A stretch of 64,000 nt of DNA from Pandoraea pulmonicola (GTDB taxonomy: Bacteria > Pseudomonadota > Gammaproteobacteria > Burkholderiales > Burkholderiaceae): the NCBI RefSeq assembly GCF_000815105.2, contig NZ_CP010310.2, positions 5,022,001 to 5,086,000 on the forward strand. Reading direction: 5' to 3'. Numbering within the stretch: the stretch's first letter is position 1; the number at the start of each line of letters is the position of its first letter. Below, piece by piece: positions 17,941 through 27,309 of this stretch. Below the pieces are notes generated by a model that worked only from the letters and a program-made list of their open reading frames with translations, searched no databases and was not told where the DNA came from. Both the position numbers and the translations under genes were made by a program.

Positions 17941-19082
17941 AAATCCTGCTGCTCGTCACCGGACTGCAACTGGGCGGCGCGGAGACGCAGGTCGCCGACC
18001 TTGCCCGAGGCTTTCTCGCGCGCGGACACGACGTGACGTTGATTTCGCTGACGGGCCAATGCGCGATTGCGCTGCCCGAATCGGCGCGCCTCACGCTTGT
18101 CGAGCTGCAAGCGGGCAAGACGCCGTGGTCGCTGGCATGCGCGCTGCGGCGGCTCGTCTCGTATCTGCGCGCATGGCGTCCGGACGTCGTGCACGCGCAT
18201 ATGGTGCATGCGAACCTGCTCGCGCGCGTAGCGCGATGGTTTGCGCCGATGCCGGTGCTCGTCACGAGCGCCCACAGCCGCAACGAAGGCGGACGCCTGC
18301 GCATACTGGCGTATCGCCTCACCGATCGCTGGACGGACCTGAGCACCAATGTGAGCGACGACGCCGTCGCCGAATTCGTCGCGCGCCGCGCCGCGCCGCC
18401 GACACGTATCGTCAGCATGCCCAACGGCATCGATACACAACGTTACCGACCGGATGCGCAAGCGCGCGTGACCATCCGTGCCGTCGAAGCACCCGGCCTT
18501 GCACCAACGACGCCGATCGTCTTCGCTGCCGGTCGCCTGGTGGAGGCAAAGGACTATCCGACGTTGATCGACGCCTTTGCCTGCGTGGTCGCGCAGATGC
18601 CGGAGGCGAAGCTGTTCGTCGCGGGCGACGGGCCACTGCGCGCATCGCTGGAGGCATTGGTGCAGGCGCGAGGGCTCACGGGAGCCGTCACGCTGCTCGG
18701 GCGTCGAAACGACATTGCGCGGTGGATGTGCGCGGCGGACGTGTATGCCATGTCGTCCGCCTGGGAAGGACTGCCGCTGGTGATCGGCGAAGCGATGGCC
18801 TGTGGCCTGCCCGTGGTGTCGACCGACTGCGGCGGCGTGCGCGAACTGCTCGGCCCTGACGACGGCAACACACTCGTGCCCGTCGGCGATGCGCGCGCGC
18901 TGGGCGATGCGCTGCTCCATCGATTGCAACAGTTGCGCCTTCCCCGCGATGCGGACAACGCGCTTGACGCGACAGGCGCAGCCAACCGCGAGCGCATCGT
19001 TACCCACTACTCGCTCGACGCCGTCGTGACGCGATGGCTCGAAATGTATGCCCGTCTCGCCAGGGCGGACGCGAAAATCTGA
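17937..19082 (+). CDS. Glycosyltransferase family 4
   Basis: A second GT4 enzyme of 381 residues. The N-terminus MKILLLVTGLQLGGAETQVADLARG is the family hallmark; the donor domain contains VFAAGRLVEAKDYPTLIDAF and SSAWEGLPLVIGEAMACGLPVV. VVHAHMVHANLLAR lies in the acceptor domain. It would add one residue to a lipid-linked oligosaccharide. The start overlaps the previous stop by four bases and its own stop overlaps the next ATG (TGATG), so the three transferase genes are translationally coupled. Donor and acceptor are unknown. Confidence 0.9.
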   Translation: MKILLLVTGLQLGGAETQVADLARGFLARGHDVTLISLTGQCAIALPESARLTLVELQAGKTPWSLACALRRLVSYLRAWRPDVVHAHMVHANLLARVARWFAPMPVLVTSAHSRNEGGRLRILAYRLTDRWTDLSTNVSDDAVAEFVARRAAPPTRIVSMPNGIDTQRYRPDAQARVTIRAVEAPGLAPTTPIVFAAGRLVEAKDYPTLIDAFACVVAQMPEAKLFVAGDGPLRASLEALVQARGLTGAVTLLGRRNDIARWMCAADVYAMSSAWEGLPLVIGEAMACGLPVVSTDCGGVRELLGPDDGNTLVPVGDARALGDALLHRLQQLRLPRDADNALDATGAANRERIVTHYSLDAVVTRWLEMYARLARADAKI

Positions 19083-20233
19083 TGTTCCCTATGCAACCAC
19101 CCGTCCTGTTCTGTTCAAACTCGTTCTGGTCCATTCACAATTTCCGTGGCGGGCCGATTCGGGCGTTGCTGAACGCCGGCCATCCGGTTCACGTCGTGGC
19201 CCCGGACGACGATTACGCGCCGCTGCTTCGTAGGATGGGCTGCACAGTGCACGTCATGCCCATGGCGTCGAAGGGGCAGAACCCGCTGCAGGACATGGCG
19301 CTTACATGGCGTCTTTTCCGCCTCTACCGGCAAATTCGCCCTGCCGTGTGCTTCCACTACACAATCAAGCCCAATATCTATGGTGCCGTCGCTGCTCGGT
19401 GGGCTGGCATTCCGTCGGTATCCATCACGACCGGCATGGGCACGGTATTCATCAACAAGTCGCTGATTACTTTCGTGGTTCGCCAGTTGTACCGGTTCGC
19501 CTTCCGTCGCACGCTCGAGAACTGGCTGCTCAATGAGTCCGATTTCCATGCGATGGTGGACGGCGGCCTGGTCGACGCGCGCAAGGCTCGGCTGTTGCCC
19601 GGCGAGGGTGTCAATCTCGATCATTTCGTACGCGCACCGTGGCCGGATGACGATGGCACATTCCGCTTCCTGCTGATTGCGCGTCTTTTGCGCGACAAAG
19701 GCGTGCTGGAGTTCGTGGAAGCTGCCCGCAAACTGAAGCCGTCGATGCCTCACGTGAAGTTTCAGTTGCTGGGTCCCGCGGACGTTGAGAATCCGACGGC
19801 CATTTCGCGCGAGCAGGTCGCTGCCTGGGTCGATGAGGGTCTCGTCGAATATCTCGGGGTCACTCAGGAGGTTCGCCCTTTCATCGCGCAAGCGCACTGC
19901 ATTGTGCTGCCGTCCTATCGCGAAGGCCTGTCCCGCACTTTGCTCGAGGCCAGCGCCATGGGACGCCCCGTGCTCACGACCGATGTCCAAGGGTGCCGTG
20001 AAGTGGTGACCGACGGCGTGACGGGATGGATCGTTCCGGTACAGGATGCATTGGCGTTGGCCGCGCGAATGCGGCACATCGCCGATACGCCGGCGCGCGA
20101 CCTGGAAGCGATAGGAGAGACCGGGCGTGATAAAGTAGCGCAGAATTTTGACGAGCGACCGGTGATTGCCGAGTATTTTCGGATATTGGGAATTGTCAAT
20201 CGTGATGCGTCTGCTCCTATATCCCACCTTTGA
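19082..20233 (+). CDS. Glycosyltransferase family 4, PglA/WbnH-like
   Basis: A 383-residue GT4 transferase. It has the distinctive FHYTIKPNIYGAVAAR motif at about residues 84-99 and SYREGLSRTLLEASAMGRPVLTTDVQG in the donor domain, a pattern seen in PglA- and WbnH-like enzymes acting on undecaprenyl-linked acceptors. The TGATG overlap with the previous gene fixes the start at 19082. Its base composition is visibly less GC-rich than the two GT genes before it, and this continues into the next gene, which suggests a replaced or acquired segment. The precise sugar is unknown. Confidence 0.88.
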   Translation: MFPMQPPVLFCSNSFWSIHNFRGGPIRALLNAGHPVHVVAPDDDYAPLLRRMGCTVHVMPMASKGQNPLQDMALTWRLFRLYRQIRPAVCFHYTIKPNIYGAVAARWAGIPSVSITTGMGTVFINKSLITFVVRQLYRFAFRRTLENWLLNESDFHAMVDGGLVDARKARLLPGEGVNLDHFVRAPWPDDDGTFRFLLIARLLRDKGVLEFVEAARKLKPSMPHVKFQLLGPADVENPTAISREQVAAWVDEGLVEYLGVTQEVRPFIAQAHCIVLPSYREGLSRTLLEASAMGRPVLTTDVQGCREVVTDGVTGWIVPVQDALALAARMRHIADTPARDLEAIGETGRDKVAQNFDERPVIAEYFRILGIVNRDASAPISHL

Positions 20234-20301
20234 TGGGCCATATGAGATGACACCTGTCGAAGATAATAACCAGGCAACGCAATAACCGACTTCTCCGCAC
20301 T

Positions 20302-21396
20302 ATGCTGAACCTGACCTTGGCATTGGTAGTTTCATTTGTCACTACGCTGCTTATTGTGCGTTATGCCCACGTGCACGCCCATTTTTCGAGCGATAGCGAT
20401 ACACAAGGTGTTCAGAAGGTGCACGCCCACCCCGTCCCTCGCATCGGAGGACTGGGCATCATGCTCGGCTTGCTCGCGGCAGGCACCTTCGCGACATTCA
20501 ATTACTCCGGCAACCTCAAGGAAATCCTCCTTCTGACGCTCAGTGCAGCACCGGTATTTCTCGGCGGGTTTGTCGAAGACGTAACAAAGCGCGTGTCCCC
20601 GAGAACGCGTTTGCTGTGTGCAATGGTTTCGGCCCTGGTGGCTTATTGGATTCTCGGCATTCACATCAATCGTGTCGATATCGTGCTCATCGACAAGATG
20701 CTGGCCGTTCCGTTTATTTCGATCGTGCTCACTGTCGTTTGCGTCGCGGCCATGACCAATGCCATTAATATCATCGACGGCTTCAACGGCCTCGCGGCGA
20801 TGGTCAGCATTTTCATGTTCATGTCGCTCGGCTACGTCGCATTTCAAGTGGGCGATAATGTCGTGCTGACAGCGACGATGATCATGATCGGCGCCGTTTT
20901 GGGATTCTTCATTCTCAATTATCCGAACGGATTGATTTTCCTCGGCGATGGTGGTGCGTATTTCGTCGGCTTCATGCTCGCCGAGCTTGCGATTTTGCTG
21001 GTGATGCGCAATCCGGCCGTGTCGCCGTGGTATCCGGCGTTGATGCTGATCTATCCGATTTTCGAAGTCTGCTTTTCGATTTATCGTCGCCGATTCGTGC
21101 GTGGCGTCTCCCCGAGCATGCCCGACGGTGTGCACTTGCACATGTTGATCTACAAACGGGTGCTGCGCTGGGCCGTAGGCTCAAAGATCGCCGCACAGCT
21201 TGCACGGCGAAATTCGATGACGTCTCCGTACCTGTGGGTGCTTTGCCTACTCGCAGTCATCCCGGCCACGATCTTCTGGCGATATAGCGGCGTACTGGCG
21301 GCATGCTGCTTCGTTTTCGTCGTCATGTATATCTGGCTCTACCAGCGTATCGTGCGCTTCCGATCACCCCGCTGGATGATTCTCAAGAAGAAGTAA
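20302..21396 (+). CDS. MraY/WecA family initiating glycosyltransferase, copy 1
   Basis: A 364-residue polytopic membrane enzyme of the MraY-like family. It would transfer a sugar phosphate (such as GlcNAc-1-P or a relative) from a UDP-sugar to undecaprenyl phosphate, starting O-unit synthesis. Signature segments are KVHAHPVPRIGGLG near residue 39, NAINIIDGFNGLA near 152, FLGDGGAYFVGF near 214 and PDGVHLHM near 274. It is a tandem paralogue of the next gene, with roughly 70% identity over the first 60 residues by eye, but its DNA has markedly lower GC. A 68-bp gap and a weak ribosome-binding site precede the ATG. Confidence 0.88.
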   Translation: MLNLTLALVVSFVTTLLIVRYAHVHAHFSSDSDTQGVQKVHAHPVPRIGGLGIMLGLLAAGTFATFNYSGNLKEILLLTLSAAPVFLGGFVEDVTKRVSPRTRLLCAMVSALVAYWILGIHINRVDIVLIDKMLAVPFISIVLTVVCVAAMTNAINIIDGFNGLAAMVSIFMFMSLGYVAFQVGDNVVLTATMIMIGAVLGFFILNYPNGLIFLGDGGAYFVGFMLAELAILLVMRNPAVSPWYPALMLIYPIFEVCFSIYRRRFVRGVSPSMPDGVHLHMLIYKRVLRWAVGSKIAAQLARRNSMTSPYLWVLCLLAVIPATIFWRYSGVLAACCFVFVVMYIWLYQRIVRFRSPRWMILKKK

Positions 21397-21450
21397 GTCG
21401 CGCTCCAATTCCTTCCCCGACGGCCGATTTGTCGACCGTCTACAGGCATC

Positions 21451-22542
21451 ATGCTGAGTCTCGCTATCGCCCTCGTCGTGTCGTTCGTTGCGACGCTGTT
21501 GATCGTCCGTTACGCGCACGTTCACGCCCGCTTCTCCGGGGACAGCGACATCGCCGGGGTACAGAAATTTCATGTGCGTCCCGTGCCTCGCATCGGCGGT
21601 GTCGGCATTCTCGCCGGCCTCATCGTGGCCGCGACCGCCCTCGTCTTTTCCTACCCGAAAGTCTCCCGCGACATCCTCCTGCTCGTCGCCTGCGGCCTGC
21701 CGGCCTTCATCTCCGGTTTCATCGAGGACGTAACGAAGAAGGTCACGCCCACGGTGCGGCTCGTCTGCACCATGTTCGCCGCGTTGCTCGCCTGGCTGAT
21801 GCTAGGCATCCACATCACGCGCGTGGACATCGGCGTGGCCGACCGCGCGCTCGTTCTCACCGCCGTGTCGGTACCGCTCACCGTCCTGTGCGTGGCCGGC
21901 ATGGCCAATGCCGTGAACATCATCGACGGCTTCAACGGCCTGGCCGCCATGGTCGCGATGATCATGTTCGCGTCGCTGGGCTACGTCGGCTTCCAGGTGC
22001 AGGATCCGATCGTGCTCACCACGTCGATGATCATGGTCGGCGCCATCCTGGGGTTCTTCATCTTCAATTTCCCCGGCGGGCTGATCTTCCTCGGCGACGG
22101 CGGCGCCTATTTCATCGGCTTCATGCTCGCCGAGATCGCCGTGCTGCTCGTCATGCGCAACCCTCAGGTGTCGCCCTGGTATCCGGCGCTCATGGTGATC
22201 TACCCTGCCTTCGAGGTCTGCTTCTCGATCTATCGCAAACGCTTCGTGCGCGGTATTTCGCCGGGCATCCCCGACGGCGTGCACCTGCACATGCTCGTCT
22301 ACAAGCGCCTGATGCGCTGGGCGGCGGGGGCGCGCACCGCAAGCGCGCTCACGCAACGCAATTCCTTGACGTCTCCGTACCTTTGGCTGCTATGCTTGCT
22401 GGCAGTGATCCCGGCAACGGTCTTCTGGCGACATAGTCTGGTGCTCGCGCTGTGCTGCGTCGCTTTCATGGTGACGTACGTGTGGCTGTATCTGCGCATC
22501 GTCCGCTTCAAGGCGCCACGCTGGCTGATCTACAAGAAATGA
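21451..22542 (+). CDS. MraY/WecA family initiating glycosyltransferase, copy 2
   Basis: A 363-residue close paralogue of the preceding gene, with the same motifs (KFHVRPVPRIGG, NAVNIIDGFNGLA, FLGDGGAYFIGF, PDGVHLHM) and the same C-terminal WLYLRIVRFKAPRWLI ending. Codon use is GC-rich like the genome average, unlike copy 1. Only 54 bases separate the two. They may use different sugars, or one may be a divergent replacement. It ends the polysaccharide run; apaH follows after 94 bases with no clear terminator. Confidence 0.88.
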   Translation: MLSLAIALVVSFVATLLIVRYAHVHARFSGDSDIAGVQKFHVRPVPRIGGVGILAGLIVAATALVFSYPKVSRDILLLVACGLPAFISGFIEDVTKKVTPTVRLVCTMFAALLAWLMLGIHITRVDIGVADRALVLTAVSVPLTVLCVAGMANAVNIIDGFNGLAAMVAMIMFASLGYVGFQVQDPIVLTTSMIMVGAILGFFIFNFPGGLIFLGDGGAYFIGFMLAEIAVLLVMRNPQVSPWYPALMVIYPAFEVCFSIYRKRFVRGISPGIPDGVHLHMLVYKRLMRWAAGARTASALTQRNSLTSPYLWLLCLLAVIPATVFWRHSLVLALCCVAFMVTYVWLYLRIVRFKAPRWLIYKK

Positions 22543-22636
22543 ACGACCTCGGGGGGCGGCGCGCGAACGGCGCGCGGTCGCGGCACACCCAAGCCCCCTG
22601 ATCGGGACAACAAGACAAGACAGCGCCACCAACGCA

Positions 22637-23647
22637 ATGCGTGACATCTATGCCATCGGCGACCTTCAAGGTTGCCAAACGTCGTTTGAACAACTGCTCG
22701 CACGCCTGCCCCAGGACTCGGACCTTTGGCTCGCGGGCGATCTCGTCAACCGCGGCCCGCGCTCGCTCGATACGCTGCGTCAGGTCATCGCGCTCGGCGA
22801 TCGCGTGACGGCCGTGCTCGGCAATCACGATCTCCATCTGCTGGCCGTCGCCGCCGGCGTGCGTCAGGCGCACGGCAGCGATACGATCGACGACATTCTC
22901 AACGCCCCCGATCGCGACGCGCTCGTCGACTGGGTTCGACGTCAGCCGCTCGCGCATTTCGCACGTGGGCATCTGATGGTGCACGCCGGCGTGTTGCCGC
23001 AGTGGGATGCCGCGCAGGTCGTCTCGCTCGCACAGGACGTACAAATGCAGTTACGCGGCCCGGACTGGAAGACGTTCCTCTCGCGCATGTTCGGCAATCA
23101 GCCCGACCAGTGGCAGGAAGGCCTCAGCGACGAAGACCGCCAACGCTTGACCATCAACGCCCTCACCCGCATGCGGTTCTGCACCGCGGACGGACGCATC
23201 GACTTCAAGATCAAGGAAGGGGCGGACGCCGCCAGCGAAGCGCTCAAGCCGTGGTTCGATGCGCCCGGCCGCCGCACGAGCGACGTCACCATGGTCTTCG
23301 GTCACTGGTCGGCGCTCGGACTCGTGATGCGCGACCGTCTGCTGGGCCTCGACACCGGATGCGTGTGGGGCGGCAAACTCACCGCGGTGAAGCTCGCCGA
23401 GACGCCCGCCGGGCGTGACTTGATTCAGATCGATTGCCCGCAAATCCGTGATCCGTTCGCGTCGGCGGACGGCAAGAAGCGCAACAAGATCAAAAAGGCG
23501 GACAAGGCCGAAGACGCGTTCAAGGCCGCAAAGGCGGAGAAGCTCGGCAAGACGGCGCGCAAACTCGACGCGCCGCTCAAGATAGACAAGGCGAACAAGA
23601 GCGAGAAGCCGGCGAAAGCCGCCAAGCGCAAAGGCGATGGATCGTGA
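22637..23647 (+). CDS. apaH: Diadenosine tetraphosphatase (symmetrical) with Lys-rich tail
   Basis: ApaH hydrolyses Ap4A to two ADP and also removes Np4N caps from RNA. The 336-residue protein has the metallophosphatase motifs GDLQGCQTSFEQLL near residue 7, GDLVNRGPRSLDTL near 34, GNHDLHLLAVA near 61 and GHWSALGL near 222. The catalytic domain ends at about 275, the usual family length. It is followed by a tail of about 60 residues that is very rich in Lys and Ala, interrupted by Asp and Glu (KKRNKIKKADKAEDAFKAAK). Such tails often bind nucleic acid, which would fit a decapping role; that is inference. ATG 22637 gives the standard N-terminus. Confidence 0.93.
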   Translation: MRDIYAIGDLQGCQTSFEQLLARLPQDSDLWLAGDLVNRGPRSLDTLRQVIALGDRVTAVLGNHDLHLLAVAAGVRQAHGSDTIDDILNAPDRDALVDWVRRQPLAHFARGHLMVHAGVLPQWDAAQVVSLAQDVQMQLRGPDWKTFLSRMFGNQPDQWQEGLSDEDRQRLTINALTRMRFCTADGRIDFKIKEGADAASEALKPWFDAPGRRTSDVTMVFGHWSALGLVMRDRLLGLDTGCVWGGKLTAVKLAETPAGRDLIQIDCPQIRDPFASADGKKRNKIKKADKAEDAFKAAKAEKLGKTARKLDAPLKIDKANKSEKPAKAAKRKGDGS

Positions 23648-23682
23648 TCGCTGCGCGGCGACGTACCACGCGCCGGTGAACG

Positions 23683-24513
23683 TCAGGCCTGCATCGCCTG
23701 TGCGGCATCGCCCTCTTCACCGTCCAACGCCGATTCGCGCGAACCGACCGAACCGCTTTGCGGCAGCAACGCTTCGGGCAGGAAGGCCTGCAACGCTTCA
23801 CCGACCGCCTTCTGCGCGCCGAGTGCAAACTCGCGGCGATGCTGGCCTTCCTGGGGATACTGCGGCTCGCCGATCGACAGGCGTACCGTCATCGGCGGTG
23901 CACGCAGGATCATGTCGATGGACTCGATCAGGCTCGTCTCGCCGATATAGGCCGGCGCCATCGTATGGCGCTCGCTGGCGGCGTCCGTATAGAACAGACA
24001 CAACGGCTGCACTGGCTTGGCCGTGGTGACAGGTGCCTGCAGCAGGTTGGCGTGGAACGGCAAAAGACTGCGGCCGTCCGTCGTCGTGCCTTCCGGAAAC
24101 ACGGTGATGATGTCGCCGTCGCGCAGACAATCGGACAGGTAGTGCATGATGCGACGCGCGTCCGCACGGCGCTCGCGCTGAAGGAAGATCGTACGCGTCT
24201 GCACGCACAGCCAGCCGACCAGCGGCCAGTGCCGAATCTCGGCCTTGGCGACGAATCGCACCGGCTGCCACGCATTGATCGCGAAGATGTCGATCCACGA
24301 TACGTGATTGCACAGCAGCATCACGCCGCCGTCGGGCAGCGGCGCGCGCTGCTCGACTTCGAGTCGCATGCCGCACAACCTGAGCAGCTTCTGCGACCAC
24401 GCGCGAATGCGCCGATGTTTCGCCGCTTCGGACAGAAACGGGAAGAGCAGCAGCGCGGTCAGCAGGCCTCGCGCGAAATGCAGGCCCAGACGGAGTTTTT
24501 TTATCAACAGCAC
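23683..24513 (-). CDS. plsC: 1-acyl-sn-glycerol-3-phosphate acyltransferase
   Basis: PlsC acylates lysophosphatidic acid at position 2 to make phosphatidic acid at the inner membrane. The 276-residue protein has an N-terminal hydrophobic segment (about 10-27), the catalytic NHVSWID (HX4D) near residue 69 and the FPEGTTTDG block near 145, plus QTRTIFLQRE between them. The C-terminal 30 residues are an acidic tail. It is last in the rubredoxin-yqgE-ruvX-pyrB-pyrC'-plsC run on this strand, 12 bases after the PyrC' stop. Confidence 0.9.
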   Translation of the reverse strand: MLLIKKLRLGLHFARGLLTALLLFPFLSEAAKHRRIRAWSQKLLRLCGMRLEVEQRAPLPDGGVMLLCNHVSWIDIFAINAWQPVRFVAKAEIRHWPLVGWLCVQTRTIFLQRERRADARRIMHYLSDCLRDGDIITVFPEGTTTDGRSLLPFHANLLQAPVTTAKPVQPLCLFYTDAASERHTMAPAYIGETSLIESIDMILRAPPMTVRLSIGEPQYPQEGQHRREFALGAQKAVGEALQAFLPEALLPQSGSVGSRESALDGEEGDAAQAMQA

Positions 24514-24525
24514 GGCAATCGCATC

Positions 24526-25830
24526 CTAGACGGCGAGGGCATCGTACGCCACGTGGCCACCGACCAACGTGAACCGAACGCTACCCGGCAATTCGTATCC
24601 CAGAAACGGGGTGTTGTGCCCGGCACTGCGCAACTGCGCCGCCGAGACGGTCCAGTACGACGAGGGGGCGAACACGCAGACATCCGCCGTGAGCCCCGCG
24701 GCCAGCCGACCGGCGCCCGGCGCCGCCGCTTCCAGCCGTTGGCCCGGTGCATGCGTCACGCGCGCGAGTGCATCCACGAGCGGCACGCGAGCCTCCTCGG
24801 CCCACTTCAATACCAGCGACAATAGCAGCTCCAGTCCGCTCGCCCCCGGCGCCGCCTCGGCGAAGGGCACGAGACGGGCGTCGGCGGCCAGCGGCGTATG
24901 GTCCGAGCAGATGGCGTCGATGGTGCCGTCGCGGGCCGCATCGCGAATGGTATCGCGGTCGCGCCCGCCCCGCAGCGGCGGGTCGAACCGGTACTGGGCG
25001 TCAAAATAACCGATGTCCATGTCGGTCAGATGCAGATGATGCGCTGCGACGTCGCACGTCACCGGCAAACCTTCCGCCTTGGCCGCACGCACGAGCGCAA
25101 CGCCCGCCCCCGACGACAGGCGGCACAGATGCACACGCGTGCCCGTGACGCGCACGAGTTCGAGAATGGTATGCAGCGCGATGGTCTCGGCCGCAACCGG
25201 AATCCCCGCCAGTCCGAGACGCGATGCCACCGCGCCACTTGCCGCCACGCCGCCCGCGGCGAGCGCCGCATCCTGGGGACGCAGCCACACGCTCAGGCCG
25301 AACGTGCCCGCATATTGCAACGCCCGCAACAACGTGCGCGTATCGGGCGTCGGTGCGTTCGCCTGCGACAGGCCAATGCAACCCGCCTGCGCCAATTGCG
25401 CCATCTCGGTAAGCTCGTTGCCAGCCAAACCGACCGTGAGCGCGCCCAGCGGATGCACCTGCGCGGGATGTGTCGCGCCGGCGCGCAATCGCAGCATCTC
25501 GACGAGGTCGGGCTCGTCCAGCACGGGATCGGTGTCGGGCGGGCACACGACGCGCGTCACGCCGCCGGCCAGCGCCGCAGCCGCCTCGCTGGCGGCCGTC
25601 ACGCGCCGAGCGGCCAGATCGACGAGTCCGGGCATCACGCGCCGAGCGGCCAGATCGACGAGTCCGGGCATCACGATCGACCCGGTAACATCGACGGTCC
25701 GCTCCGCGGTGAAGTCGGCAGGCGCCGCATCCAGTGCAACGATCCTGCCGTCGGCGACGAATACGTCCTGTACGCGATCGGTTCGGGTAGCGGGATCGAT
25801 GAGGCGACCGCCCTTCAGATGCAGTTTCAT
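24526..25830 (-). CDS. Dihydroorotase-like protein, non-catalytic PyrC' (PyrX)
   Basis: A 434-residue amidohydrolase-fold protein directly after pyrB, in the place of the inactive dihydroorotase paralogue that in Pseudomonas and relatives builds a dodecamer with aspartate carbamoyltransferase. The metal-binding HxH region after PGLVDL is missing: where active enzymes have HxHxREPG, this protein has VDLAARRVMPGLVDLAARR. The later SDHTPLA segment remains. Residues 54-65 and 66-77 are an exact 12-residue repeat caused by a 36-bp tandem duplication at 25599-25670, and the REPG-containing loop is absent. A scaffold role is most likely; another active pyrC should exist elsewhere. Confidence 0.85.
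   Translation of the reverse strand: MKLHLKGGRLIDPATRTDRVQDVFVADGRIVALDAAPADFTAERTVDVTGSIVMPGLVDLAARRVMPGLVDLAARRVTAASEAAAALAGGVTRVVCPPDTDPVLDEPDLVEMLRLRAGATHPAQVHPLGALTVGLAGNELTEMAQLAQAGCIGLSQANAPTPDTRTLLRALQYAGTFGLSVWLRPQDAALAAGGVAASGAVASRLGLAGIPVAAETIALHTILELVRVTGTRVHLCRLSSGAGVALVRAAKAEGLPVTCDVAAHHLHLTDMDIGYFDAQYRFDPPLRGGRDRDTIRDAARDGTIDAICSDHTPLAADARLVPFAEAAPGASGLELLLSLVLKWAEEARVPLVDALARVTHAPGQRLEAAAPGAGRLAAGLTADVCVFAPSSYWTVSAAQLRSAGHNTPFLGYELPGSVRFTLVGGHVAYDALAV
25599..25670. repeat. 36-bp exact tandem duplication in the PyrC' gene
   Basis: Bases 25599-25634 and 25635-25670 are identical 36-bp units, with the first few bases of a third unit (TCACG) after them. The repeat is a multiple of three and stays in frame, adding a second copy of MPGLVDLAARRV to the protein. 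It lies exactly where dihydroorotases keep their first metal ligands. Confidence 0.95.
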
Positions 25831-25837
25831 CGCGCCC

Positions 25838-26815
25838 TCATCCGTGATTCGCGGCGACGATGCTCATCACCGCCATGCGCACGGCAATGCCGAACGACAC
25901 TTGTTCGAGAATGACCGATTGCGGCCCGTCGGCAACCGACGAATCGATCTCCACGCCGCGGTTCATCGGACCGGGATGCATGACGATGGCATCGGGTTTG
26001 GCAAGTGAGAGACGCTCCGGCGTCAGGCCGTAGTACTTGAAGTACTCGGCCGCCGAGGGCAGCAGCGCCCCGTTCATGCGTTCGTTCTGCAGGCGCAGCA
26101 TGATGATCACGTCGACGTCGCGTAGCCCCTCGTCCATGTCGTGGAACACGCGCACGCCGAGTTGCTCCAGCCCCGCGGGCAGCAGCGTACGCGGACCGAT
26201 GGCGCGCACTTCGGGCACCCCGAGCGTCGTCAGCGCATGGATGTCGGATCGGGCGACGCGCGAATGCAGAATGTCGCCGACGATCGCCACCGTCAGGTTC
26301 TGGAATTCGCCCTTGTGATGGCGAATCGTGTACATGTCGAGCAGGCCCTGCGTCGGATGCGCATGGCGACCATCGCCCGCGTTGATGACGTGCACGTGCG
26401 GCGCGCAGTGTTCCGCGATCAGGTACGGGGCACCCGACTGTGCGTGACGCACGACGAACAGATCGGCATGCATCGCCGACAGGTTGCCGATGGTGTCGAG
26501 CAGCGTTTCGCCCTTGCTCGTCGACGACGCGTTGACATTCAGATTCAGCACATCGGCCGAGAGACGCGCCGCCGCGATCTCGAACGTCGTGCGCGTACGC
26601 GTGGAATTCTCGAAGAACAGGTTGAAGACCGATTTGCCGCTCAGCAGCGGGACCTTCTTCACGTCCGCATCGTTGACGCTGACGAACTGCGTCGAAGTGT
26701 CGAGGATGTGCATGATCACGGCACGCGGCAGACCTTCCACCGTCAGCAGATGCTTGAGTTCGCCGTTGCGGGTGAGCTGCGGATGGCCGCGTCGTCCGAG
26801 CATTCCATTAGCCAT
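25838..26815 (-). CDS. pyrB: Aspartate carbamoyltransferase catalytic subunit
   Basis: PyrB condenses carbamoyl phosphate and aspartate to N-carbamoyl-aspartate, the first committed step of pyrimidine synthesis. The 325-residue protein carries the carbamoyl-phosphate motif [14 protein letters not shown] near residue 64, VVRHAQSG near 111, [19 protein letters not shown] near 139, and the aspartate-binding MLRLQNER near 239. ATG 26815 is chosen; the ORF extends upstream through a region without family similarity. It lies 65 bases after ruvX. The pyrR regulator often found between these genes in Burkholderia is absent here. It probably associates with the neighbouring PyrC' protein. Confidence 0.95.
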   Translation of the reverse strand: MANGMLGRRGHPQLTRNGELKHLLTVEGLPRAVIMHILDTSTQFVSVNDADVKKVPLLSGKSVFNLFFENSTRTRTTFEIAAARLSADVLNLNVNASSTSKGETLLDTIGNLSAMHADLFVVRHAQSGAPYLIAEHCAPHVHVINAGDGRHAHPTQGLLDMYTIRHHKGEFQNLTVAIVGDILHSRVARSDIHALTTLGVPEVRAIGPRTLLPAGLEQLGVRVFHDMDEGLRDVDVIIMLRLQNERMNGALLPSAAEYFKYYGLTPERLSLAKPDAIVMHPGPMNRGVEIDSSVADGPQSVILEQVSFGIAVRMAVMSIVAANHG

Positions 26816-26880
26816 GCGCGGACTCCGCGAACGTGAAGGAGGCGCGACGGGCGCGGCGCAATGCGGCCCCGGACAAAACG

Positions 26881-27309
26881 TCAGGCAGGAACATGCTCGT
26901 CGAAATACTGCTGGAGAATGATGCGAGCGGCCTCGGCGTCGAGCGAGGTCTTTTGCGAGACCTTGACGCCGGCCTCGGCCAGCGCGGCGGCAGCCGCCAC
27001 GGAGGAGTAGCGTTCGTCGACCCACACCACCGGCACGTTGAAACGTCCATTGAGCTGGTTGCCGAAACGCTTCGCTTGCTGGGTCATCTCGTGAGGCGCG
27101 CCATCGGGATGGCACGGCAGGCCGACGACGATCAGCCCCGGTTGCCACTCGGCGATCAGTTTGCCCGTCTCGGCAAAGCGGACTTCACGATTGAGATTGG
27201 CGATGACAGTCAGGGCACGGGCTTCGCGCAGCATCTGATTGCCGATCGCGACGCCGATCCGGCGCTCGCCGTAATCGAAAGCGAGCACCGTGGCGCTGCC
27301 TGCCGTCAT
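26881..27309 (-). CDS. ruvX: Putative pre-16S rRNA nuclease (YqgF family)
   Basis: A 142-residue RNase H-fold protein of the YqgF/RuvX family, implicated in 16S rRNA 5' maturation and once proposed as a Holliday junction resolvase. [14 protein letters not shown] near residue 11, [16 protein letters not shown] near 61, and DERYSSVAA near 98 and [10 protein letters not shown] near 124 carry the four acidic or neighbouring family positions. The start overlaps the yqgE stop by four bases (ATGA), so the two are coupled, as in most proteobacteria. Confidence 0.92.
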   Translation of the reverse strand: MTAGSATVLAFDYGERRIGVAIGNQMLREARALTVIANLNREVRFAETGKLIAEWQPGLIVVGLPCHPDGAPHEMTQQAKRFGNQLNGRFNVPVVWVDERYSSVAAAAALAEAGVKVSQKTSLDAEAARIILQQYFDEHVPA

